A DNA stretch of 64,000 nucleotides from Arthrinium phaeospermum. Taxonomy: Eukaryota > Ascomycota > Sordariomycetes > Amphisphaeriales > Apiosporaceae. Below are positions 11,301 to 22,146 of the stretch, piece by piece (position 1 is the stretch's first letter; every line of letters begins with the position of its first letter). The stretch is from NCBI GenBank assembly GCA_006503535.1, contig QYRS01000011.1, positions 1,054,001 through 1,118,000 of the forward strand. The letters run 5' to 3'. Made by a program: the position numbers and the translations under genes. The notes under the pieces were generated by a model that was not told the origin of the DNA, made no database searches, and saw only the letters and a list, made by a program, of their open reading frames with translations.

Positions 11301-13801
11301 CTTTCTATCCAAACCTGTTAGTTTACCCTGGTGGGTTAGCCGTAGATTGTATCCGGGCTCATCTGTGTACGATTGCTGTATCAGGTGAATACATGGACGG
11401 TCATTTTGATTGAAGATTGCTAGTGACCTGGTCTATAGACACCATGCTTGATCATCGTCATGGAATGACCTCCGTGGAAGCACCCCATATTCGTCTGGGT
11501 ATCAGTATACTAGGGGACGAAATTGTCTCCTTCCATTCGGAACTCCGCGAGTACGATCGCCTTGGGTTTTGCCTCCTGTTGCCTCGGTGTGCTTGCATCA
11601 GGGTCATACCCCATGGTTCTTGTGCTCACCTATTTTAAGGATGGATCATGGCCAAGGGGGTTGGCCGTATGTATGATCGTCTCATGAATGGACTTGACAG
11701 TTCAACAATTCACCTTGAGCAGAGATACTCAATTTGCCCGAGACTTCGTGAAAACAGTCGACAGGCTAGAAGTCAAACGTGGCAGTAGCCAAGGTCGATG
11801 GTGGTCATGAGGGTGACCAAGCTTTGAATGGCACGTACATGGTCTTTCAGACAGGAACGGAACGTATTGAGAGAGTTGGCATCACAGCAGTATTCCAAGG
11901 TGAAATTGACTGTAAGTGATATGAGATGAGTTCAGAGGAACATTGAAGAAATGCAAGAAGGTAGGTCACCCTGCGTCGTGATTGAAGCGTACAAAAAGCT
12001 AGGCTGGAAACACAAGCCCAGATATGGGGGTTTTCTTGATCAACTTGTACGATGGTAGACATCGCGTTCTCCGTCAAGCTGCGTGCTGTCCCTGGTGGTG
12101 TTCTCACCCCTTCGCTGCTCTTCTGACCTTCACGATGTTGGCGCTCGTAGTGATATGGGCATTACGTTCTGGCTGCCATTGACTATCTGTGGCTCAAACG
12201 GCGTTTGTGGGAAGCTGGTTACGGACCAGCAGAAACGGTATTCGAGTGATTGTCACCATGGATTAGATATATGATACTTCTTTCGTATTGTTTAGTCCGA
12301 TTCCCATTGTCTCCATGCTTTGTGGTTCGTCGCAGCTAACCACTGGAAAGATCAATCCTTGGGGTACATACGAAGAAAGACCGGAAGGTTCGAACTGCTA
12401 AGGAAGACAGTGAGGAGATGAAAGAGATGTTAGATCAATAATCTAGAAGTCAACCATAGTGAATACGTTATGTACCATTAAAGGGGTGGGCCGTTACCCG
12501 CTACGCCGCGACGCTGCGACATTAGGCTACAAACAGACAAATGTCAAGATCATGGGACAACGAATGTACCATTGCCACTTACGACAGGATTTAAATAGCA
12601 GGCGGGCTATTTTTGAATACGCGTATCCATTTCCAAAGGGTGAAATGCAGGCATTTCCTTTTGGTAGTTGACAAACCCACAACCCCTTTTTCAAATACGC
12701 GCAGCACCGTCCGTGAAATACACCAGCCGAGATCAACAGGGTTCATAAAGCATATGAGATACGATACATCATCATTTTTGGGTGGAATTTCCACTGGCCT
12801 GGGTATGTTAATCACGGATAGGTAGCAGTGAGTCCGATGACCGCATCTGCCTACCTGCCAACCAATAATCCAGGAGAGGATACGACAGGGGGATTGACGT
12901 TGTCACTCGTCTGCTTAGCCAATCAGGCATGAGACCAGACTCTCGGGATATAGTTCGTCATTGGAGGATTTTGTTTGATGCCCCTTAGAGTCGTTGTATG
13001 TGGTCCATATTCCTGCCTCGCGTCGTTCGATGGCGCCGTACCCTGCTATCTGGATCCAAACAACAGCACGTTGCGCAGGCTGTACGCAATTTCAAGCCAA
13101 AGGCATGAGATGCACAGTTACGTAACGACTCGAACATCTGTACATGAGGCAGCCCAATTTTTAATGGCGGGATACATGTATACGCCTGGTGGGTTGCAGG
13201 CAAGACTGGAGACAAGGCGTCATTATGTATACACTTACTTACCCAGCAATAGGTAACGAGAACGACACACCAGCACACCACTGACAAGATGGACAAATGC
13301 AGGCAGTTCAAGGCCCGATGGCATGGTCCTGCGATGATACCATACGCCTGGCATATTATGGGGTTGGGTGCCTGGCATTCACACGATCGATCGAACATCA
13401 CGCAGCCCCTATTCATGGAACAAGTCCAGTCATTTGATAAAAATGCTCATTGCAACGTTCGTATTTCGCGTGATAGTCTAGAAGGCAGACGGCTCGACGT
13501 CTTTTTCGTCGAGACCTGGTCTGCCGGGTAGCCCCTCCACCTCAGATGAATGGTATGTTCACATTTCACTCGTAGTGTTGCATCGGCCGCCCGACATATT
13601 ACCCCAGCCTGTGCCATCAAAAAAAAGACGCTCGGAACTTTTCATTTGGGAGCCGCGAACTTAATTTTTGTATTCGCAAATTGCATGCCAGAACCCTGAG
13701 ACCCATGCTTGAGAATGACCGCCTTGACACCAGCCGGAAAAGCAATACATCCCCATATCCGTATCTCGCCTATCTAACCAACCCCAGATCACCTCAATCG
13801 C
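8357..13801. other. 5.4-kb gene-poor region
   Basis: This is the longest stretch without a supported gene. The short ORFs on both strands (up to about 150 codons) show no domains, no paired splice signals joining compatible frames and no sustained codon bias. It holds an imperfect palindrome at 12633-12664 and purine-rich runs near 9975-10025. It may contain long UTRs or non-coding transcripts; nothing in the sequence proves this. Confidence 0.5.
12633..12664. repeat. imperfect 32-bp palindrome
   Basis: An inverted repeat. The arms GAAATGC and GCATTTC are perfect around a 2-base centre, and the flanks CCAAA and TTTTGG extend the pairing with small mismatches. It lies in a region without a supported gene. 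Confidence 0.7.
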
Positions 13802-14745
13802 TTATGCGGAGGTAATAGCCTTGCGGCGGGCAGCACCGCGCTGTCTGCTGCTCAGGTGGGCTTCACGGTCAAGATCCTGGGACTTCTGGACGACCTCCTC
13901 ACCCTCGGTGAGGATCAGCTCGATGTGGCAGGGGTTCGACATGTAAGGGTTGATCTAAAATCAAAATCAGCTGGGTGCTTCTTCGACCGGTAATGGACAA
14001 TACGTACGCGACCGTGGGCACGGTATGTGCGGCGGCGCTGCTTGGGGGCCTGGTTGACCTGGATGTGCTTGACGATCAGGTTGGAGGTATCGAGACCCTT
14101 GGAGTCGGCGTTGGACTCGGCGTTCTTCAGGAGACCGAGGAGGAACTCGGCGGACTTGACGGGCCAGCGGGCACGCGAGACACCAAACTGCTTGCCTATT
14201 TGTGTGCCTCTGTTAGCACTGACGCTTTCTTATGTTTCGCAGGTTGACCCGGTCGATTGAAGGTTCCAGTCATGTAGCCCCTCCAACACAGCCAAAGTCT
14301 TCGCATTGGTGGTTTTTCGTACCTTGAGCGGTTCGGCCAGTGCTGCCAGCGTATCGGCGCATGGGGACAGCCTCCTTGTGCTCCTGGACGTTCTCGAGGA
14401 AGGTGACGGCGCGGGCCAGCTTCCAGCCGTTGATGGCCTGGGCGGTCTCACGAGTGTTCTTGAAAGACACTCGGAGGTACTGGCCGCGGGCGCGAGCCGA
14501 CTTGGCGGGCGCAATCTCGGTGGCGGCGTATCGAACCTATTTTACCAAAGAGGCCCAGTTAGTCTCGCGTCTCCCCATTGCAGCAAAAAAATCGTCGAAG
14601 TCGAATTCCTCCCCGTGACGTCTCCCACCCGGTCCGTATTTTTTTTCGCAGTACTGATACATCAAAATTTCCAAGCCGTGAGAGAGACGCCGTTTCGGGG
14701 GAGGCAAGACGAGAAATCGATCGATATCAGACTTTCACGTACCAT
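13802..14745 (-). CDS. RPL17: 60S ribosomal protein L17 (uL22)
   Basis: Exons on the minus strand: 14745-14743, 14536-14323, 14195-14008 and 13954-13802. They total 558 nt and encode 185 residues, the normal size for eukaryotic uL22. The protein lines the peptide exit tunnel of the large subunit. Recognisable stretches are [46 protein letters not shown] sequence and the end [16 protein letters not shown]. The first coding exon is the ATG alone, followed at once by a GTACGT donor; the second exon begins GTT CGA TAC. All donors (GTACGT, GTACGA, GTACGT) and acceptors close in phase. A possible intron in the 5' leader runs from 15052 to 14751. The gene diverges from fibrillarin NOP1. Confidence 0.95.
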
Positions 14746-14965
14746 CTTTGCTGTAGGTTAGTGTGGAGATGGATTCGAGTTGTTGTCGTCGAAAATGGTT
14801 CTCGGATCTGGGGAGATTTTCTTGTCAGTCCACAACGAAATGTTACTTCCAGCATGAATCTTTTCGCGGGCTGTCAATCCGCTAGGGCAAGCGTAATCCG
14901 TGTGCAGTGGGACCCACTCCTGCACCAGTTGGGATTGTCGGTGGGTGGGTTAATCCGGCCGACGG

Positions 14966-14974
14966 TAGGGTTTT
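14966..14974 (-). promoter_or_regulatory. telo-box-like element upstream of uL22
   Basis: The minus strand reads AAAACCCTA about 220 bp upstream of the uL22 start codon. AAACCCTA telo-boxes are known in promoters of ribosomal-protein and ribosome-biogenesis genes of fungi and plants. If the leader intron 15052-14751 is real, the element would lie inside it instead, so its promoter role is inference. Confidence 0.4.
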
Positions 14975-15433
14975 GCAGCCCTAGTTAACTCAACAAGCCC
15001 AAATTGACAACCGTAACCGATTACATGAAACAGGACGAGAGGAACAACTTACCGATGCGTACAGGGCGTGTATGTTGTTGTGAGTGACACAATTGCAATT
15101 GCCTCTGAATCTGCAGAGAATTGAGGACTTTTCTCTGATATCTGGAGAAAGAATTGCTGATTGGTTGCAGGCAAGGCCGGAAAACACCCCACTTCCGGAT
15201 CAAAGCTGCGCCGCGATAAGCTGATAGCTACTCGTTAGTCTGGAAATTTTTCTGTTTGAGATAAGCTTTTAGAGCTCCAGTGCAGATTTTCTAAGGGCCC
15301 CCAGCAGCTCAGGAAATCTCTACGAAGGCAGAGTTACTCTCTTTGCAATTGCCCCGCGACATCGTTCTCGACACATTACCCAACGACCGACATCGTTTGA
15401 CAATACTTCACACATCCTAACTACTCATCAACA

Positions 15434-16764
15434 ATGGGTTTCGCACCACGAGGTCGGGGTGGTGATCGCGGCGGACGAGGCGGTGGTGCCCGTGGAGGCC
15501 GCGGAGGCTTTGGCGACCGCGGTGGTCGTGGAGGACGTGGCGGCGGCCGTGGCGGCTTTGGCGATCGTGGTGGACGCGGTGGTCCTCGCGGTGGTCGCGG
15601 TGGTGACCGCGGTGGCCGCGGCGGTCGTGGTGGTGCGCGTGGTGGTGCGCGCGGTGGCGCCGCTAAGGTGGTTGTGTAAGTCTACCAGCAGGCAGCGCAT
15701 TAGACGAAGTCGTGACAACCGATTGCTAACATCTCAACAGTGAGCCTCACAGACACGAAGGAATCTTCGTCAGCCGTGGCAAGGAGGATCATCGTAAGTA
15801 CAACGCAAGCTCTTAAGCCTCGGCCTTGAGCTGGACTTGGAACCAAGTTCAAGCCTTGGCGATCGCACCTTACTTGAGCCGAGACTGCTTCACGAGATAC
15901 ACTAACTAATCATCCGCTCTGCAGTCCTTACGCGCAGCATTGCCCCTGGTCTGGAGGTGTACGGAGAGAAGCGAATCTCGGTCGATGATACCAGCAAGGA
16001 TGCCGATGGCGCTCCCGTCTCAACGAAGGTTGAGTACCGTGTGTGGAATCCTTTCCGAAGCAAGCTTGCTGCTGGTGTTATTGGCGGTATCGACAACATC
16101 TACGTACGTATCAAGCCCTCGACTGGCTAGAAACACAATGTGCTAACCCATTTTCTTAGATGAAACCTGGAAGCCGCGTTCTCTACCTTGGTGCCGCCTC
16201 TGGTACCTCCGTATCCCACGTTGCTGATTTGGTTGGCCCCAGTGGAAACGTCTACGTAAGTTGACATCTTCTTTACGCGAGACTAGATCTGAAACTAATT
16301 GAACATCTCCCAGGCTGTCGAGTTCTCCCACCGAAGTGGACGTGATCTTGTCAACATGGCTCAGAGCCGAACCAACGTTATTCCTATCGTCGAAGACGCC
16401 CGACACCCCCTCCGATACAGAATGCTGATCCCCATGGTCGACTGCATCTTCGCCGATGTTGCTCAGCCTGATCAAGCCCGTATTGTCGCCCTCAACGCCC
16501 ACATGTTCCTGAAGGTTGGCGGTGGTGTTGTTATCTCCATCAAGGCCAACTGTATCGACAGCACTGCTGCCCCCGAGGCCGTCTTCGCCCAGGAGGTCCA
16601 GAAGCTGCGCGCAGAGCACATCAAGCCCCAAGAACAACTTACTCTCGGTACGTGAAACCTTGCATCATTCTATCGATCCGGACTTGACTAACAAATCACT
16701 AGAACCTTACGAGCGAGACCACTGTATCGTTATCGGACAGTACCAGGGCAACCAAGCGAAATAA
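15434..16764 (+). CDS. NOP1: fibrillarin, rRNA 2'-O-methyltransferase
   Basis: Exons: 15434-15675, 15741-15793, 15925-16103, 16160-16255, 16314-16647 and 16703-16764. They total 966 nt (321 residues), the usual length. This is the nucleolar SAM-dependent methyltransferase of box C/D snoRNPs, which methylates ribose in pre-rRNA. Exon 1 encodes nearly the whole glycine/arginine-rich domain (about residues 5-75, repeats such as [11 protein letters not shown]). The catalytic part follows: [13 protein letters not shown], the SAM-binding motif [20 protein letters not shown] (from about 164), [11 protein letters not shown], then [20 protein letters not shown]. It ends [11 protein letters not shown]. 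The start ATG has a good context (caacaATGgg). It diverges from uL22 by 688 bp, consistent with co-regulation of ribosome synthesis. Confidence 0.96.
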
Positions 16765-17391
16765 GGGGTAGTATTAGACTACTGGGGTTGGTTATGTTGC
16801 CTGAATTACTATCACGTGTGTGACACTCACGACTGCTGCATGGGGCTACCATGATGCATCGGCGAAAACGGCGTTTTGGGAAAATGGCTTTGATTTTATC
16901 ATGTCTTCTGTACAGCATCTAATGGTACGGCGTCACGAACTGGTTGATACCATACGTAAACATCATGTCCCTTGAAGTCGGTCTACTTACGAGATTGGCG
17001 ACCGATAGAAATGTAAGCTGTGATCTATTTTACTCATATATATCGCACGTGTGATGTGTCCGTCGTGCTGTGCTGTCTGCATGTCTTCCCCCTTTCCCAT
17101 GATCAGTTCAGATCGTTCTCGATCAAACTGCTTACGAAAAGAATGAGCGTGGTAGCGAGCGGCAGTATCAATCAATAGCACGATATGTCATTGGTGTGTC
17201 CTAAATGATGCCTGGAGAAAAGCATGCAGGTAATACTAGCTCACTACCATGTCGTAGACGATTAGGGGTGGTCTCTTACTTTCTCACATCTTAGGTCATG
17301 CGTGCATAGAACCTTGCGCCTGTAGTAGTAGGTATTCGCATTTCAATGAATTCAACCTAAACAGACAAACAAAGTTAGTTTCAAAACACGA
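16765..17391. other. intergenic region, convergent gene ends
   Basis: About 630 bp between the 3' ends of NOP1 (+) and the Gln-rich gene (-). It likely holds both 3' UTRs. No other feature was seen. Confidence 0.6.
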
Positions 17392-18744
17392 TTAGTATCG
17401 AACGCGATACTTGCGCAGCACTTCCGGCGAGGTTTTTTCCCTCTGCTCCCATTCGTCGACTCCCGTCGATGGGGCACTGGCCAAAGTGCCGCACGGTGGG
17501 GTGGCGCTGTGGATCTCCACCACGCCAGAGGATGAGGAGGACGAACCGGCAGTGCTTTGGTTTGCTGACATACCAAGGTACATACCAAGTGGTGAAGCCC
17601 CGCCAGTGTTTGCTGCGAAACCAGAGCCGCTCGTCGGCGCTTTGAAAGGGTCGGGTTCGAGCGTCATGGAGCCATAGCTGCGAGTTGGTGCTGGTGCTGG
17701 TGCAGCTGTTGGGGCTTTGAAAGGGTCCGGTTCGAGCGCCATGGGCTGCTGCTGATGATGGTACAGCTCCTCCGGTGACTCATTGGGCGGCGTTAACTCC
17801 TCCGTTGACTCTTCCAGCGAGGCTATTTCGGATTCGAGCCACCACGGTGCGGTGGGGATGCTTCCGTCCGTGATGCTGCTGCTACTGGGGGACATGCCTT
17901 GAGTACCGCCTGCGTGTCCCGCGTACGCTCCATATCCGCCGTAGCCGCCGTATCCCACATATCTTGCTCCTGGAGCGCTCGGATACTCGATCGTAGAGAG
18001 GCCAGCGCCGCTGCCGTTGTGGTGGTGGTAGTGGCGGTATTGATCGTTGTAGTATCTCCTCCTATCGCCCTGCTGCTGGTACTGCTGGTGTTGGGGCACA
18101 AAGACCACCCTGATCTCGGGTTCCGGCTGCCAGTCCATCTCGTCATCCGCCACGCCCCCGAACGGCACGCCGACCTCCGTGCTCCACTCGGCCAGGGTCG
18201 CCGTCGCGGCTTTGATGTGGCTGTGGAGGGCGTTGCGCAGCCGGACGTTGGCTTTGCGCGCGGTGCGGCAGTCGTGGCAGTCGTGTTGGTCTTTGCGTTG
18301 AGGATGGCGTTGGAGGGTTTGTTGTTGCTGCTGCTGTGGTTGATGCAGCAATTGCTGACGTCGTTGTTGAAATGGGGTGTGGTTAAATTTGGACGGCTGC
18401 TGGAAAAGGGGGCTATGGACGTTGCTGTTGTTGTTGTTGTTCCGCTGGCGGCGGGTGTTCTGCTGCTGATGATGCTTAATGATTTGTTCAAGGGGGTCGT
18501 ACATCACCGGCGGCTGGTCATCGATAAGATCGTCTTCCAAATCGGCGTAGAGCTCTTCCACTTCTCGGGGGGATAGCTCTGGCCGCCTGTTGTCTTGCCA
18601 CTGCCCTCTTCTATTCCGTGTTCTGCCCCGGCCAGTGTCTCTGTCATCCCACGTATCTTGCATGGTGATGTTGTTGTCGTTGTCGGGCTGGGCGAAATGA
18701 CCAGGGCGACGGCGCCTCCTGCCACGGTGTCTGTTCCGGCCCAT
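17392..18744 (-). CDS. Gln-rich low-complexity protein, uncharacterised
   Basis: Single-exon ORF of 450 residues on the minus strand. The N-terminus is Arg-rich (GRNRHRGRRRRRPGH). The region from about 90 to 150 is Gln-rich (LLHQPQQQQQQTLQRH). A short conserved-looking core follows at about 152-200: a Cys/His cluster (HDCHDC) then NVRLRNALHSHIKAATATL and AEWSTEVGVPFG. The rest is Tyr/Gly/Gln- and Pro-rich, with two near-identical LEPDPFKAPT repeats. No family is recognised. Such composition is common in fungal RNA-binding or condensate-forming proteins, but that is inference. Antisense ORFs in the same place mirror CAG/CTG repeats and are not believed. The start ATG overlaps no other gene. 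Confidence 0.6.
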   Translation of the reverse strand: MGRNRHRGRRRRRPGHFAQPDNDNNITMQDTWDDRDTGRGRTRNRRGQWQDNRRPELSPREVEELYADLEDDLIDDQPPVMYDPLEQIIKHHQQQNTRRQRNNNNNSNVHSPLFQQPSKFNHTPFQQRRQQLLHQPQQQQQQTLQRHPQRKDQHDCHDCRTARKANVRLRNALHSHIKAATATLAEWSTEVGVPFGGVADDEMDWQPEPEIRVVFVPQHQQYQQQGDRRRYYNDQYRHYHHHNGSGAGLSTIEYPSAPGARYVGYGGYGGYGAYAGHAGGTQGMSPSSSSITDGSIPTAPWWLESEIASLEESTEELTPPNESPEELYHHQQQPMALEPDPFKAPTAAPAPAPTRSYGSMTLEPDPFKAPTSGSGFAANTGGASPLGMYLGMSANQSTAGSSSSSSGVVEIHSATPPCGTLASAPSTGVDEWEQREKTSPEVLRKYRVRY

Positions 18745-21700
18745 CTCGTGTCTCTTCTACCTGGTGTCTGCTCTTGAAGTATCGTGCTGCGTGTTGGACC
18801 TTTTTTGAGATATGGAGCTGTTGACGTATTGGAGGATCCTGTTGTAGCAGGGTGTTCAACCCACTATGAGCCTGTGGCAGAGCAACAGAGAGGCATTTTT
18901 AAAGCGCCCAGAGAATATCTGAGGTTGGTAGGGGGGCATCCCGACTGAAATATAGGGCCAAAGATGGAACACCCCCCAGTATGATATCGCAAACACTGGC
19001 ATGGGTGGTGTAAGCAGTATGAAAGATCTTTATACATCTTGACTGTTCTACCGTCCTCACTGGAGTTGTTTGGAGGATTGATTCAGTTTAAGGGACCCTG
19101 GGTAAGTCCTGGGGTTCAGAACCAGGTAATATGAATGGACAGAGAACAAAGGGGTTGTTATATAAGAAGGTTCATAACACATCATGGGATTTTCTTTCTT
19201 CTTAGCCTGTTAGATACCACTGGAAAGCTTTGGTTGAGTGGATGATTACGAGCAAGTCTTCGGCCCTCATGTTGGAAGACTGACAGCTAATTGAATCTAG
19301 AAGGGTATCCATACGCCAGGAAATGGTGTCTTATGAATACGACGGCGATGGACAAAAGGTAACCTGGTGATCTGGCGACGTTAATGGGGAAATAGGTTTC
19401 TGTCCATTGACAACAGCGTCTTCACTAGACACCTTGTCATCTCATGAACAGGAGGCATGCGATCCTCACCTTTATGTATGCACCACCTTGCAGGGACGAG
19501 CCAAGAGAGGGATTATGGCATTCTTGTTCAGGAGACCGAGGATACCAGATTTGACTTTCTATCTTACTTATGCTGTTCAAGAACCCTGTGCGCTTATAGG
19601 TCCGGACAATGAAGGTCATATGTGGCTGGCTATCCTGGACCACAACAAAGGCATTGCACATAAGCCCTCGGCCAGGAATTGAAGTCGGGACGATAAATAC
19701 GTGTACAAGTGTAGGTTGGTATGACGCCTGGGCAATGTGTCGACTTCATTTGTTCAGCTCCGCAGGCCAGCCCAACTCGAGTAGCCTCACTTGCAGCATG
19801 GCGTGATACAGCTGAGCTCCCCATTGTGCAAGACTTACGGTGTAATACTACGGGGTGTGCTTCAGTCACCACAGATGAGTCAGGCTCGCCCGTTATATAT
19901 CAACTGCAATCAGAGGGTTTCTCTCCGCCTGCATTGTACTATGAGAGAGGGAACACAAGCCTGAAGCCAGCCGCTGCCAACTTCAAGTGCCACAGTTTCA
20001 TCACTGGCAGGGCAGATGGAGTGTCCACGCGGCATCGCATCAATCGGCTGCGCTGCTCCGCCTCAAACCCGAGAAGAGTATGCACTTGCAGGATGAGAAG
20101 AAACAGGAGAATGATGCTGAGACATGCATACCACCTGAAAGTTGTGGTTCTTTCTTGGTCAGCAAAATGATTCAGATTATTTCCATGGAAAGCTGTCTCG
20201 AGCGGTGAAGATGACATAAAATCTCACCAGCCTGCCTAGCTGTCAGGATACGCAGACAATACAAGATAACACTTATTCATTCCAAGGATTCTGGCCAAAG
20301 TGCAAAATCAAAAGAGCCTGGCAGGGCAGATCGAATGCCGGAATGGGATAGGTAATAGATTGCTTTGACATTTGCTGACAGGCTACCTTCAATGGCAAGT
20401 AGGTGTTCATCCGTTGCATTTGGACATCCATGGATGAATGGGTTGATTCTGTGTGCGAAGTACGTACATGTACATTTCCGTCCGCGGTCATTGATGGGTC
20501 CAGATGGAGACGCCGCAGTAGACGTGCCGGAGGATTTATTTTGTTAATTTCCAAAACGTGGCGACCAGGATTAGATATCGAAGGTTCCAATCAATAGATA
20601 GAAATCGACTGGAGGTGAGGGGCTACTCCAAATGCCATGCCTCTCCACCCACGCTTCCTCCTTCCTGCTGCTACCTGATCCAGGAACAAGAACATGGACA
20701 TGAACTACCGATCCTGCTTCATTCAAGAGAAGTATACTGCGCGTACTCTTCTCCTCCTTGCCTCAATCACCATTGCCCAACAATCTTCCGATGCGGTCAA
20801 ACAGTTTGTGTTGCATTCACTTTCTTCCTATGGATGCATGCATAACCCATCACGTATCGTAAATTCCTCGCGTACAGACAGCACTAGGGCTTGACGCTGC
20901 ATGCGGCCTCAACTGTTTCCCAGCTTAACACACCCTGGAAGCCTGTGAATGCTCCTGGTTTGCACAGACAATATACCACGAGGAGAAGCACGAGCTCGCC
21001 CTATCAAGTCAATCCTACCTTGCCCATGATTGCAGGCCCTGTTTGCCGGCGACAATGACATATTGAAGTGACACGACACAATCAGCCAATACCCGGATAC
21101 AGTGATCCTAGACCATCGAGCTACTGTTTCGCACCGCAGCCATCGTCGAGGTGCCCAAGTGGGCGAGTGGCCACGAGCCGGCATATACTGGTTCTCAGGA
21201 ACCGTCTCTTGCGGAAACTCTTCCTGACCCCTGCTTCCAGGGTTACATGGAGGTTTACCATTTCTCGAATCTCTAGTGACCCCCTTGCTCCGCGTTCTTG
21301 GCGGATTGGGGTATGTTCAGGGTATTTTGGTTCCATCGCGCCATTGGGTACAGCATGCCCTTGCCCAGTCCATGCTTAGCCCTCACTCTCATTGGTATAC
21401 TTGCAGAAACACTCGGGTACTGCGGTCTACCTCAACCTTGCCTGATAGGTAGCTAGGTTCGCAGGATCCAGGTCACGCACTCCCCACCAAGTTCATTATC
21501 CAATACGGCAGACGCATGGCATATCCTTGCCCGATGCCATGTCTAACACAGACTGCTTTGGCCTGCTAGTGCAGCTTCTCAGGTTTCAATGCCACCCGCA
21601 AAGCACTTTTCTCATAGCCCGAGTGGATGGTCGATACTTCGCGCGCATCATTCTCCTACCTCTGGCAATCTCGTATGCTTCCTAGAGCGGCAGGCCTCGA

Positions 21701-22146
21701 TGCGCTTATTCAGAGCCATTAGGATGACAGCGCTGTGTGACACGCCTACTAGGAGCTAGGTACATATACAATCCTTCTTCTGCCGGCTCCGCACTCTTAC
21801 CGCACTTCATTGATCCCCTGCGTATTTGCAGTCATATATGCCTGCCCTCTCTGCCGTTTCCATACGCTGAATTGTGCTTTTTATTCCTCTATCAAACTTC
21901 CTATACCATGAGCCAATGGTCTTGAAGAGATTATTGGTGCCGGTTTTGTTTGGCGGCATCGACATATCACCCCGTTGCGACTTAGCCTCTCGAATCACCT
22001 CTCTGGGCCTCAGATACGTCACCGAAGGAACGATATATCGACGAGTTGTCTCACAGGATGCTACGGACTTAATGTGTACACCACGTCAACACATCTTTCT
22101 CTCTCCAGCGACTGATTTTTCACGGTAGCCGATCCACAGTTCAACA
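18745..22146. other. intergenic region upstream of the GPCR gene
   Basis: About 3.4 kb between the Gln-rich gene (-) and the receptor gene (+), so it should contain both promoters. ORFs up to 149 codons are present, but none has recognisable content or compatible splice partners. Confidence 0.5.

Noticed and set aside
14537..15052. intron-encoded box C/D snoRNA in the uL22 introns
   Set aside because: I looked for paired C (RUGAUGA) and D (CUGA) boxes near intron ends and found no convincing set.
17899..18576. 225-codon plus-strand ORF over the Gln-rich gene
   Set aside because: Its Val/Leu runs are the complement of CAG-rich codons; no domain was seen.
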